Source: Paludibacteraceae bacterium (lineage in GTDB: Bacteria; Bacteroidota; Bacteroidia; Bacteroidales; Paludibacteraceae). Taken from it: a DNA stretch of 64,000 bases. The DNA lies in the NCBI GenBank assembly GCA_024693065.1, contig JAILLP010000027.1, positions 21,737 through 85,736 of the forward strand, written 5' to 3'. Positions 44,141 to 51,465 of the stretch are shown here, piece after piece (the stretch's first letter is position 1; each line of letters opens with the position of its first letter). A model generated the notes under the pieces. The model was not told where the DNA came from and made no database searches. It saw only the letters and a list, made by a program, of their open reading frames with translations. The position numbers were made by a program, and so were the translations under genes.

Positions 44141-44668
44141 ATGAAAAAATTAAGATTTGGAAATATAGGTGTGTATTCAAATAAGGAATTTAGGTTATCA
44201 TTAAATGATATAGATAAAACGAGTGTGTGGAAACTATATTCTGATGAAGAATATGGAACCAATGCAGATGCGTGTGAATGTTCATTTAAAAAATTAGCAT
44301 TGAATAGTCGATTTGTTGTAGAATCATACTATCTTCCCATCACCCCCTCAGAATTGGATTCCGCCTACTCGATAGAAAACTATTGTGAGTATAGGGGAGA
44401 AGTGTTGGAGTGCAGTTTTTATGGCGAAAAGAATGAATTCGGATTCGATATGCGGTGGGTAAGCAAGGAAATATGCGAAAAATTTGGATTGGCATACGAA
44501 TATGAACGCAAAGTAATATCTCGTGGAATTGAGGATACAGGATTGGTTATGCGTGTTCCCGATTCCGAAATCCAAGACGTCTGGGAGATACACAAACCCA
44601 TAGAGGGCTTCCCTTTCAAAGGGCCTGAAAAAGTGTGGGTAAAGAAAGATGACGTTTGGTTGCGGTGA
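44141..44668 (+). CDS. Hypothetical protein, possibly an immunity protein
   Basis: The 175-residue protein has no signal peptide or membrane segment. It is rich in Glu, Tyr and Trp, with segments such as YYLPITPSELDSAYSIENYC, MRWVSKEICEKFGLAYEYE and the end VWVKKDDVWLR. I recognise no named family. Its ATG overlaps the stop of a broken upstream frame by ATGA, the usual layout of a toxin-immunity pair with coupled translation. The AT-rich codon use, unlike aroE and gdhA nearby, suggests transfer. The immunity role is inferred from layout only. Confidence 0.6.
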   Translation: MKKLRFGNIGVYSNKEFRLSLNDIDKTSVWKLYSDEEYGTNADACECSFKKLALNSRFVVESYYLPITPSELDSAYSIENYCEYRGEVLECSFYGEKNEFGFDMRWVSKEICEKFGLAYEYERKVISRGIEDTGLVMRVPDSEIQDVWEIHKPIEGFPFKGPEKVWVKKDDVWLR

Positions 44669-44808
44669 GTTTTTAGCATAAAGGAGTTTGTGTTACTTGA
44701 AAACAACAAACATATCGCACAACCCGATCACACACGGGCTCATGCTCGGTTCCATTTTGTTCGAGCCCTTCAGGCTCGGGAGAGAGTGGTGGAATGCGCC
44801 TAACCTAT

Positions 44809-44942
44809 GGCGGTGCCATAGGCTATATCTATATGAGCCTTTCAGGCTCGGGAAACTGCCACTAAGAAGGGCCGCCAATATTCGTCCGTATCAATCAGCC
44901 TGAAAGGCTGTGACAGATATAGCCCAACGGCAACGCCTTGGG
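44809..44942. repeat. 134-bp direct repeat, copy 1, with internal palindromes
   Basis: Matches 45001-45134 with two substitutions. It contains AGCCTTTCAGGCT-type and CAGCCTGAAAGGCTG palindromes facing each other, plus GGCTATATCT with AGATATAGCC arms, so each copy can fold into a long hairpin. No gene is supported in 44669-45191. Confidence 0.9.
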
Positions 44943-45000
44943 TGGAAGGACGGGGTGTGAGTTCCATACCAGCCTGAAGGGCTGGGACAATTTAATCTAA

Positions 45001-45134
45001 GGCGGTGTCATAGGCTATATCTATATGAGCCTTTCAGGCTCGGGAAACTGCCACTAAGAAGGGTCGCCAATATTCGTCCGTATCAATCAGCCTGAAAGGC
45101 TGTGACAGATATAGCCCAACGGCAACGCCTTGGG
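45001..45134. repeat. 134-bp direct repeat, copy 2
   Basis: Differs from copy 1 only at C/T in GGCGGTGYCA and in AAGGGYCGCC. Units of the same kind, such as CCTGAAAGGGCGTGACA, recur at 55.97 and 56.10 kb. Confidence 0.9.
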
Positions 45135-45162
45135 GTAAAGGTGGGGTACAAATTTTTTATTG

Positions 45163-45186
45163 TAAATTTAATTCAACCAACAGGTT
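45163..45186. repeat. 24-bp direct repeat, copy 2
   Basis: Same as 34621-34644, the leader of the carboxypeptidase gene. Here it lies just beyond the 3' end of aroE with no gene reading from it, so it may be the scar of a lost gene or a moved leader. Confidence 0.9.
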
Positions 45187-45191
45187 GTTTC

Positions 45192-45935
45192 TTAATTATT
45201 CATCGTCCAAGTTTTCCATGCCGCGATTGCCTGTCCGTGCAGCATCTCAAGCCCGTTCTTGGTGGCGGCCCCCTGTTCCTTCGCTAAGCGGCAGAGGAGC
45301 GTCGTTTCAGGGTTGTAGATCAAATCATAGACCAGATGTTCGCTGGTCAGCAGTTGGGTAGGGAAGGGTGGCATCTCGTCCACCTTCGGGAAGGTGCCTG
45401 CAGGCGTGCAGTTCACGATCAGCTTGTGGCTGGCGACGATTTCCTCGTCGATTTCCTCGTAGGTGAGCATCCCGTCCCGCTTCTGTCTGGAGACGAGTTG
45501 AGGCGTTATGCCTAATTTATTTAATATATAGATGATCGCTTTGGAGGCGCCGCCGGTTCCGAGCACCAACGCTTGCTGATGGCAGGGTTTGAGGAGCGGA
45601 CGCAGGGAGTTTTCGAAGCCGATGGCGTCCGTGTTGAACCCTTTGAGGGAGAGTTTTCCTCCCTTTCGGTTGAATTGGATGGTGTTGACCGCCCCGATTT
45701 CACGTGCGGTGTCGTCCAACTCGTCCAAGTAAGGCATGACCACCTCCTTGTAGGGGATGGTGACGTTCAGTCCACATAGGCCCTCCGTCTCGAGTAGCTT
45801 CGGGAACTCCTCGATGGTAGGCAGTTCGAACAAGTCGTAGCGGGCGTCGATTCCCTCGTTGGCGAATTTCTCCGTGAAGAAGTTCTTCGAGAAGGAGTGC
45901 ACCAATATTTTTCCTATGAGACCGTATCTTTCCAT
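45192..45935 (-). CDS. aroE: Shikimate dehydrogenase
   Basis: The 247-residue enzyme has the shikimate-binding HSFSKNFFTEKF, where the paired serines of other species are partly kept. The catalytic Lys is in NVTIPYKEVVMPYLDEL near residue 65 and the Asp in GFNTDAIGFENSL near 101. The NADP-binding loop is GTGGASKAIIYIL. It reduces 3-dehydroshikimate in aromatic amino acid synthesis. The length is slightly below typical AroE proteins but usual in this phylum. It is the last gene of a tight operon with the lipoprotein (one base upstream) and the TPR protein. Confidence 0.95.
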   Translation of the reverse strand: MERYGLIGKILVHSFSKNFFTEKFANEGIDARYDLFELPTIEEFPKLLETEGLCGLNVTIPYKEVVMPYLDELDDTAREIGAVNTIQFNRKGGKLSLKGFNTDAIGFENSLRPLLKPCHQQALVLGTGGASKAIIYILNKLGITPQLVSRQKRDGMLTYEEIDEEIVASHKLIVNCTPAGTFPKVDEMPPFPTQLLTSEHLVYDLIYNPETTLLCRLAKEQGAATKNGLEMLHGQAIAAWKTWTMNN

Positions 45936-45936
45936 G

Positions 45937-46713
45937 CTATTTTTTCTTTTTAGGATTGATGATATCCTGCACCTTCGGCATCTTCTCGCTAACGATAAGT
46001 TTGCAAGTGTCCTTCCCTGTCTCGAAGTAGGCGGTGTCTTTGGCTAGGTTCATTTCAACTCTTCCCTCCTTGTATAGAAAGAAGATGGTGGATAGACCTG
46101 TTATCTTTTGTGCCTTGTATCTAGGCTCGTCTTTGCGGCCTTCATCGTACGTGTAGATGTCCACGGAGCCGATGGACTTCTGCTCACCTGCCAGGATGGT
46201 GTCGGCCGAGCGGGTCATGTTCTCCCCTGAGATTAGTTTCAGGTGGGAGGTGGAGAAGATCGTGTCCTGCAGTTCGTTTTTGATCACGTAGGTGTAGTTG
46301 TTCTGGAGGGAGAGTACGAGGTGCTCGTCCGTGATGTCCAGTTGGTAAATGCCGATGCCTTCCGTCTCCTTCGGTCCCTTCCAGTATTTGCGGAAAGACA
46401 ACTCTTCGGAGATGACCGTCTTCTCTGTGTTGCTGGCGGATAGCGCATCCACTTTGTAGAGGCTGACGCTGGTCTCGATGTCCCACACACCTTTGCCTGG
46501 CACCTCGTTGCGGTGGGCGATGACTATGCTGTCGCCCTGTCCCAATCGTAGGTCGGTGTTGTCCCTGTTCCCCTCGATGTGGTAGGTGACCGTCAGGGAG
46601 TCCTCCAAGGTCGTATTGTTGGTGATGACGTATTGGTAGTTTTGTTCTCCATCCTTACATCCGAAGAGGAGAGTCGCCAGCAAGGCGAAGAGAGCGGCTT
46701 TCTGTCGTGTCAT
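45937..46713 (-). CDS. Hypothetical lipoprotein in the aroE operon
   Basis: The 258-residue protein starts with a lipoprotein signal (MTRQKAALFALLATLLFGC, Cys19). The mature part is beta-rich with Tyr/Thr-rich strands, for example YQYVITNNTTLEDSLTVTYHI and LSLQNNYTYVIKNELQ, and ends with a Lys run (NPKKKK). I recognise no family. It sits one base from both neighbours, so the three genes are surely cotranscribed. It is likely anchored in a membrane facing the periplasm, but its tie to aromatic synthesis is unclear. Confidence 0.7.
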   Translation of the reverse strand: MTRQKAALFALLATLLFGCKDGEQNYQYVITNNTTLEDSLTVTYHIEGNRDNTDLRLGQGDSIVIAHRNEVPGKGVWDIETSVSLYKVDALSASNTEKTVISEELSFRKYWKGPKETEGIGIYQLDITDEHLVLSLQNNYTYVIKNELQDTIFSTSHLKLISGENMTRSADTILAGEQKSIGSVDIYTYDEGRKDEPRYKAQKITGLSTIFFLYKEGRVEMNLAKDTAYFETGKDTCKLIVSEKMPKVQDIINPKKKK

Positions 46714-46714
46714 G

Positions 46715-48109
46715 TTATAAACCGATATTTTTAAGTTTGACGTCTTCCATCGCCTCAGGGCATATTTCGAAGAATGACTTGATGGTTTGGCCGTTGATGG
46801 CGAGCGACTCCTTCAGGTATTTGACGCACAAGGGGTAGTCTCCTTTCTTGTAGAACACGATGGCCAGTAGGAGGGGCATGTTGGGTATGTCGCTTTGGAG
46901 CATTTGCGCCTGTTGGTAGTAGTGGAGGGCGATGTCGTACTCTCCGTTGTCGACGTAGAGGTTCCCCAATGCGACGAGCACATCCACTTGGGAAGGGTTG
47001 ATTTCCAGGGCGCGGTTGTAGCATTTGATCGCTTCTTGTTGCTGGTCCAGATAGACCAACGTCTCCGCTTTTTGGAACCAATAGTCGCTGTTGCCCTTGT
47101 TGAGGAGGATGGCCTCGTCGATGTGTTTGAGCGCATCCTCGTATCGTTCCAGTTCGATGTCGCATGCGCAGAGGCCGGAGAGCGCTTCTGCGTTGCTTCC
47201 GTCGATGTCCAGAGCCTTCTGGTATGTTTTTTCGGCGTTGACGAAATCGTTCATCTTCTCGTAGCATTCGCCGATGAGGATGTAATTGCCTGCGCTTTCG
47301 CCAGTCAGGTCGGTGTACTCCTCGTAAGCTTCGACCGCCTCTTGGAACCGTTCACAGAGGAAGAGGGCGTTCGCCTTCTGCAGCAGTGATTGGTAGTCGG
47401 TCGGGGTAATTGTGTAGGCGTAGTCGTAGGCCTCTATGGATTCCGCATATCGCTCCTCGTAGAAGAGGAGTTGCCCGATATTGAACCATGCCTCGTTGGA
47501 GTAGGGGGTGAGGTCTAGGATACGGTTGTAGGTGTCGATGGCTTTGTCGTATTCGGTCTTCTGCTCGTAGCTGAAGGCTAGTTCGAAAAGGGTGTCCGTG
47601 TTGTTGGGATCAATGGCGAAAGCCTTTTTGAGGAAGTGGATCGCATCGTCGTACCGTCCGTTGTCGTTCAGGGCGTAGGCGATGTTCAGGAAGGTGCAGG
47701 CGTCGTCGTCCCCCGCATTTCTCTCCATCTCCTTGAATATATGCATGGCGTCGTCCAAAAGGCCTTTCCTCAGGTATATTTCCCCCTTGAGGAGTGCTGC
47801 GTCCTCGTCGGTTGAGTCGATGGACTGGATGTAGTCGATGATGGAGATGGCTTCCGTTGTCTTGCCCGTGTCGGCACATAGCCTTGCCTGCTTGACTAGA
47901 AGCGCAGTGCTGTTCGGGTGCAGTTTCCTGCCGTATTGGACAGCGTTCATCGCCTCTTCCGTCTTGGCGTCGTCCATGTAGTGGTTGATGATGGTCTCCA
48001 ACTCGTCCACCTCGAAATAGCCGAGTCCTCCTCCCTTGATGAAGTTTTCGTATCTCCCGACCACCTCGTCTTCATGCTTCCGTATGTTTGGATTTCTGTC
48101 CCTTTTCAT
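46715..48109 (-). CDS. Cytoplasmic tetratricopeptide repeat protein
   Basis: The frame is open from 48148, but the start at 48109 (MKRDRNPNIRKHEDEVV) gives a more natural N-terminus. The 464-residue protein is almost wholly TPR. About ten units of 34 residues are visible (ALNDNGRYDDAIHFLKKAFAIDPNNTD, YNRILDLTPYSNEAWFNIGQLLFYEERYAESI, AIKCYNRALEINPSQ). It lacks a signal peptide. Such solenoids serve as scaffolds for other proteins. It heads the operon with the lipoprotein and aroE. The role is unknown. Confidence 0.85.
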   Translation of the reverse strand: MKRDRNPNIRKHEDEVVGRYENFIKGGGLGYFEVDELETIINHYMDDAKTEEAMNAVQYGRKLHPNSTALLVKQARLCADTGKTTEAISIIDYIQSIDSTDEDAALLKGEIYLRKGLLDDAMHIFKEMERNAGDDDACTFLNIAYALNDNGRYDDAIHFLKKAFAIDPNNTDTLFELAFSYEQKTEYDKAIDTYNRILDLTPYSNEAWFNIGQLLFYEERYAESIEAYDYAYTITPTDYQSLLQKANALFLCERFQEAVEAYEEYTDLTGESAGNYILIGECYEKMNDFVNAEKTYQKALDIDGSNAEALSGLCACDIELERYEDALKHIDEAILLNKGNSDYWFQKAETLVYLDQQQEAIKCYNRALEINPSQVDVLVALGNLYVDNGEYDIALHYYQQAQMLQSDIPNMPLLLAIVFYKKGDYPLCVKYLKESLAINGQTIKSFFEICPEAMEDVKLKNIGL

Positions 48110-48278
48110 AGATGAATGGTTTTTCTGTCCGTTGAAACCATATATCATGCGCGAAAGTAAGACATGCGGCTATATTTTTTATTATTGTATAGGAAAAACT
48201 TATTAACATTCTTTTGATGGTATTGTATAGAACATTATTTTTGTGGTGATTTTCGAGTAATAGTTTTACGAAGTTTAT

Positions 48279-48286
48279 TAACTTTG
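48279..48286 (+). promoter_or_regulatory. -7 element (TAACTTTG) of the SUMF1-domain gene
   Basis: TAACTTTG fits TAnnTTTG. Transcription would begin near 48293, about 108 bases before the ATG at 48401. No good -33 is seen. Confidence 0.5.
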
Positions 48287-48400
48287 TGGGATTTATGTGG
48301 ACTTCTGTGAAGATGTCCGTTTAAAAGGTAGCGAAAATTGGGAGGTCATTTTCTCCCGTAGTGATGTGAATTTTAACAATTTAATAACAATAAAGAGTTC

Positions 48401-49996
48401 ATGAGAAGGTTTTATTTAACGATGCTGACGATGTTGATGTCGGCGGCTGCCCTTTGGGGAGAGGCTCAGACAGGGGTGCTGACTGGGACCATCTCCGGTA
48501 AGGAGAAATATGCGGCAGGTAAGAACAGTTATCTAATGGATGGGTATGACGTGAATGTGGCGTACAAGGTTGTGATGGGTGCGCCGGTTTGCACCGCTAA
48601 TATGACGTGGACCCGCCATAACAGCTATGCGGTGAAGTCCAAGAAGATCGCGTACGCTCAATTGGCTGAATACCCTGATTTGAAGGCTCGTTACGATTTG
48701 ATCACTCCTAAATCTGTGGAGTGCACTTATACAATCATGTTCTATTCCGAGAATTCGAAGGCGTACATCGCTTCCGCTAAGACGAAGACTGTCCTCACAT
48801 TGTTGGAGAAGGCGGGTGCTACGGTTTCCCCTTCCATTCCTGAGAATTTGTCGTGGAAGGAGTCTTTCACGGATGTGGTGATTGGACAGCAGGATGCGAA
48901 GAAACCGGGTGTCGTTATCCCTAATGCGGCATTGGAGGAGTTCTTCAAGAGCTCTAGAATCACGTCAGGCAAGTTGGATCCTAAGGCTTCGGGCTTCGCT
49001 TACATAGGTAGTATCCAAAGAATTTTCAGGGAGGCTTCTAGAATCGATTTGGTGAACACTTCGGTGACGGTTAAGTGGAACGATGAGGACTACAACTTCA
49101 TCTCCGAGGAGTACGGAAAGAGAAAGTTGGCTGAGTCTTATCTCTCTAAAAAGGATACGGTCAATGCAGTGAAGACTTACACGAGCAACAGGAAACGTGA
49201 GATTCCGGTGAGTGTGAACGCTCCGTTCTTCTGGAGAACCACTTCCGTGCCTTACGAGGTTTGCTTGGACGCTATCTCAACGGGTGACGAGCTCTATGCT
49301 CAACAAAAATGGGACGAGGCGTTGCCTTTCTATCAGAAGGCTGTTAAGTCTGACGAGAAATTCGCTTACCCTGCCAACCGTGTGGCTAAGATCCAGAAAT
49401 ACATGGAATATAAGTCTAACAGAAACGTACGTGACCTTGAGTTGATTTTCGTCGAGGGTACCGGTGGCATGAAGTCTTTCTATATGGGTAAGACGGAGGT
49501 TACGCAAAGACAATGGATGCGCGTGATGCATTCGAACCCTTCCAAGTTCGCCATGAGGGGCAACGGTGACGCTCCTGTCGAGAACGTTACTTGGGAAGAG
49601 GCTTTGGAATTCGTGAAGAGACTGAGCGCCGAGACGGGCATGAAGTTCCGTTTGCCTCGCGCGGACGAGTGGATGTACGCCGCTAAGGGTGGTAAGATGG
49701 CCATCAACACGCAATTCAGCGGTAGCGACAACTTGAGCGACGTGGCTTGGTGCGCATACAACTCTGAGGAGAAGACCCACAAGGTGGGCGAGAAGACCCC
49801 TAACGAGTTGGGCATCTACGATATGACGGGTAACGTCAGCGAGTGGGTGGCTGATTCGTATGACAAGGATAATCGTTACGTGAAGGGCGGTTCTTGGTCT
49901 GACGATGCGGCTAACTGCGTGATGACCGCCGACGAGAAGAGGTCTCCGAAGTACAAGAGTGGTAACATCGGTTTCCGTGTGTGCCAGGACGAATAA
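48401..49996 (+). CDS. Exported SUMF1 (formylglycine-generating enzyme-like) domain protein
   Basis: The 531-residue protein has a signal peptide (residues 1-22, ending GEAQ). An N-terminal part of about 340 residues has no family I can name, although a TPR-like stretch lies at about 288-325 (DELYAQQKWDEALPFYQKAVK). The C-terminal 190 residues are a SUMF1 domain: MGKTEVTQRQWMRVMHSNPSKF, PVENVTWEEALEFVKRLSAETG, FRLPRADEWMYAAKGG, MTGNVSEWVADS and GFRVCQDE. Such domains in Bacteroidota are often structural, without the catalytic cysteines. The next gene encodes another exported protein in the same direction. Confidence 0.85.
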   Translation: MRRFYLTMLTMLMSAAALWGEAQTGVLTGTISGKEKYAAGKNSYLMDGYDVNVAYKVVMGAPVCTANMTWTRHNSYAVKSKKIAYAQLAEYPDLKARYDLITPKSVECTYTIMFYSENSKAYIASAKTKTVLTLLEKAGATVSPSIPENLSWKESFTDVVIGQQDAKKPGVVIPNAALEEFFKSSRITSGKLDPKASGFAYIGSIQRIFREASRIDLVNTSVTVKWNDEDYNFISEEYGKRKLAESYLSKKDTVNAVKTYTSNRKREIPVSVNAPFFWRTTSVPYEVCLDAISTGDELYAQQKWDEALPFYQKAVKSDEKFAYPANRVAKIQKYMEYKSNRNVRDLELIFVEGTGGMKSFYMGKTEVTQRQWMRVMHSNPSKFAMRGNGDAPVENVTWEEALEFVKRLSAETGMKFRLPRADEWMYAAKGGKMAINTQFSGSDNLSDVAWCAYNSEEKTHKVGEKTPNELGIYDMTGNVSEWVADSYDKDNRYVKGGSWSDDAANCVMTADEKRSPKYKSGNIGFRVCQDE

Positions 49997-50026
49997 TCAA
50001 TGTGTAAAAAATAATATTAGGATATA

Positions 50027-51406
50027 ATGAAAAAGATAGTATTGTTTTTCATGATGGCAAGCGCCTCCCTGATGGTGTGCGCCGACAATAAAAATATAAG
50101 CAAGGAGGAGTCCCTTGCTCGCAAGAACTATTTCAAGGCTGTGGATTATTTCGAGGCTGGCGATGCTAAATCTGCTCTCAAATATGTCGACTTGGCTGAG
50201 AAGGCGCTGAACAAGACCAACGCCCGTCTGAGCTACGTGAAGGCGAAGGCTTTGTACCAACAGGGTGATTTGGTGGAGACCCAGAAGGCTTGCTCCAAGT
50301 ATTTCTCTTCCAACCCTATGCAGGATAACGGTTATTTCGAGATGACTAAGATCCTCGATGATGTGACGACTCAATTGAACGCCGCCGCCGCTCAACGTAG
50401 GGAAGAGGCTGCCGCTCAACGTGAGGCGCAGATCGAGGCTGCCGCCCGTGCGGAGGCTGAGGCAAAGGAAAAAGCTGAAGTGATGGCTTCGGCTGCTGAA
50501 CGTCGCGCGAAGGACGCTGAGAACCAGGCTGCTGTGGAGGCTAAGATCGCTAATGAGTTCAAAGAGGTTCAAGCTAAGAACTCTAAGGATGCATATCAAC
50601 AGTTCATCTACACCTATCCTTCCAGCAAGACGGCCGCTGTGGCTAAGGCTGAGATGTTGAAGAAATGGCCTGCTCCGGTTCGCGTGATGAGAAAGAACAA
50701 ATATGGTTACCAGAAAGGCAACGATTTGGTCATCAAGGCTAAATATGACAACGCTTCCGAGTTCAGCGAGGGTCTCGCTCGTGTCGGCAAGGGTAACAAG
50801 TATGGTTATGTCAACGAGGAGGGCAAGGAGATCGTTCCTATCCAGTTCTCCGCGGCTAGCAACTTCAGCTATGGCTTCGCCGCTGTGAAGATGGACGAGG
50901 GTAATTGCTACTTCATCGATAAGACGGGTAAGAAGTTGGACGACCAAGTATATTCTGACGCTAGAGCGTTCAACGAGGGATTGGCTCCTGTTCAGGCGAA
51001 GGACAGCTACCTCTACGGTTTCATCGACACGAAGGGTAACACGGTCATCGAGCCTAAGTTCAACAACGTCTCTTGGTTCTATGAGGGCCTTGCGGCTGTT
51101 TGCAAGAACGTCGGCGGTGCTAAACGTTACGCCTACATCAATAAGGACGGAAAGGCTATCACGGACTTCGTGTTCGAGGAGGCTAAGGATTTCCAGAACG
51201 GTGTGGCTCGTGTGAAATCGAACGGTAAGTTCGGTCTCATCGACAAGTTCGGCGCCCCTATCACGGAGTGCGTGTATGATTATATCTCCGACTTCGCTAA
51301 CGATGGCTATGCTCTCGCTAAGAAGAGCAACATCAAGATCTACCTCGATAGAGAGGGTGGCTCTTGGGCGAAAGTCAATGGCAAGTATGTGGAGGTTAAG
51401 TTCTAA
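50027..51406 (+). CDS. Exported WG-repeat protein
   Basis: The 459-residue protein has a signal peptide (residues 1-19, ending VCA) and a helical region with TPR-like pairs. A long Ala/Glu/Arg coiled coil follows at about 115-185 (AAAAQRREEAAAQREAQIEA). From residue 215 come WG beta-propeller repeats: KYGYVNEEGKEIVPIQF, YGFIDTKGNTVIEPKF and KFGLIDKFGAPITECVYD. WG repeats are known from surface and signalling proteins with unclear binding roles. It follows the SUMF1 protein by 30 bases, so the two are probably cotranscribed. Confidence 0.88.
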   Translation: MKKIVLFFMMASASLMVCADNKNISKEESLARKNYFKAVDYFEAGDAKSALKYVDLAEKALNKTNARLSYVKAKALYQQGDLVETQKACSKYFSSNPMQDNGYFEMTKILDDVTTQLNAAAAQRREEAAAQREAQIEAAARAEAEAKEKAEVMASAAERRAKDAENQAAVEAKIANEFKEVQAKNSKDAYQQFIYTYPSSKTAAVAKAEMLKKWPAPVRVMRKNKYGYQKGNDLVIKAKYDNASEFSEGLARVGKGNKYGYVNEEGKEIVPIQFSAASNFSYGFAAVKMDEGNCYFIDKTGKKLDDQVYSDARAFNEGLAPVQAKDSYLYGFIDTKGNTVIEPKFNNVSWFYEGLAAVCKNVGGAKRYAYINKDGKAITDFVFEEAKDFQNGVARVKSNGKFGLIDKFGAPITECVYDYISDFANDGYALAKKSNIKIYLDREGGSWAKVNGKYVEVKF

Positions 51407-51427
51407 GGATATATAGATTAGTTTGGG

Positions 51428-51464
51428 ACAAGGCGGCTTTTGGGTCGCCTTGTTTCTTTGTTTT
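51428..51464 (+). terminator. Terminator between the WG-repeat gene and rel
   Basis: ACAAGGCG (51428-51435) pairs with CGCCTTGT (51446-51453), followed by TTCTTTGTTTT. It ends only two bases before the rel start, so it may also act as a leader attenuator for rel. Confidence 0.8.
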
Positions 51465-51465
51465 G

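Noticed and set aside
44809..45134. CRISPR-like array
   Set aside because: There are only two long direct repeats with internal palindromes, no regular spacers and no cas genes.
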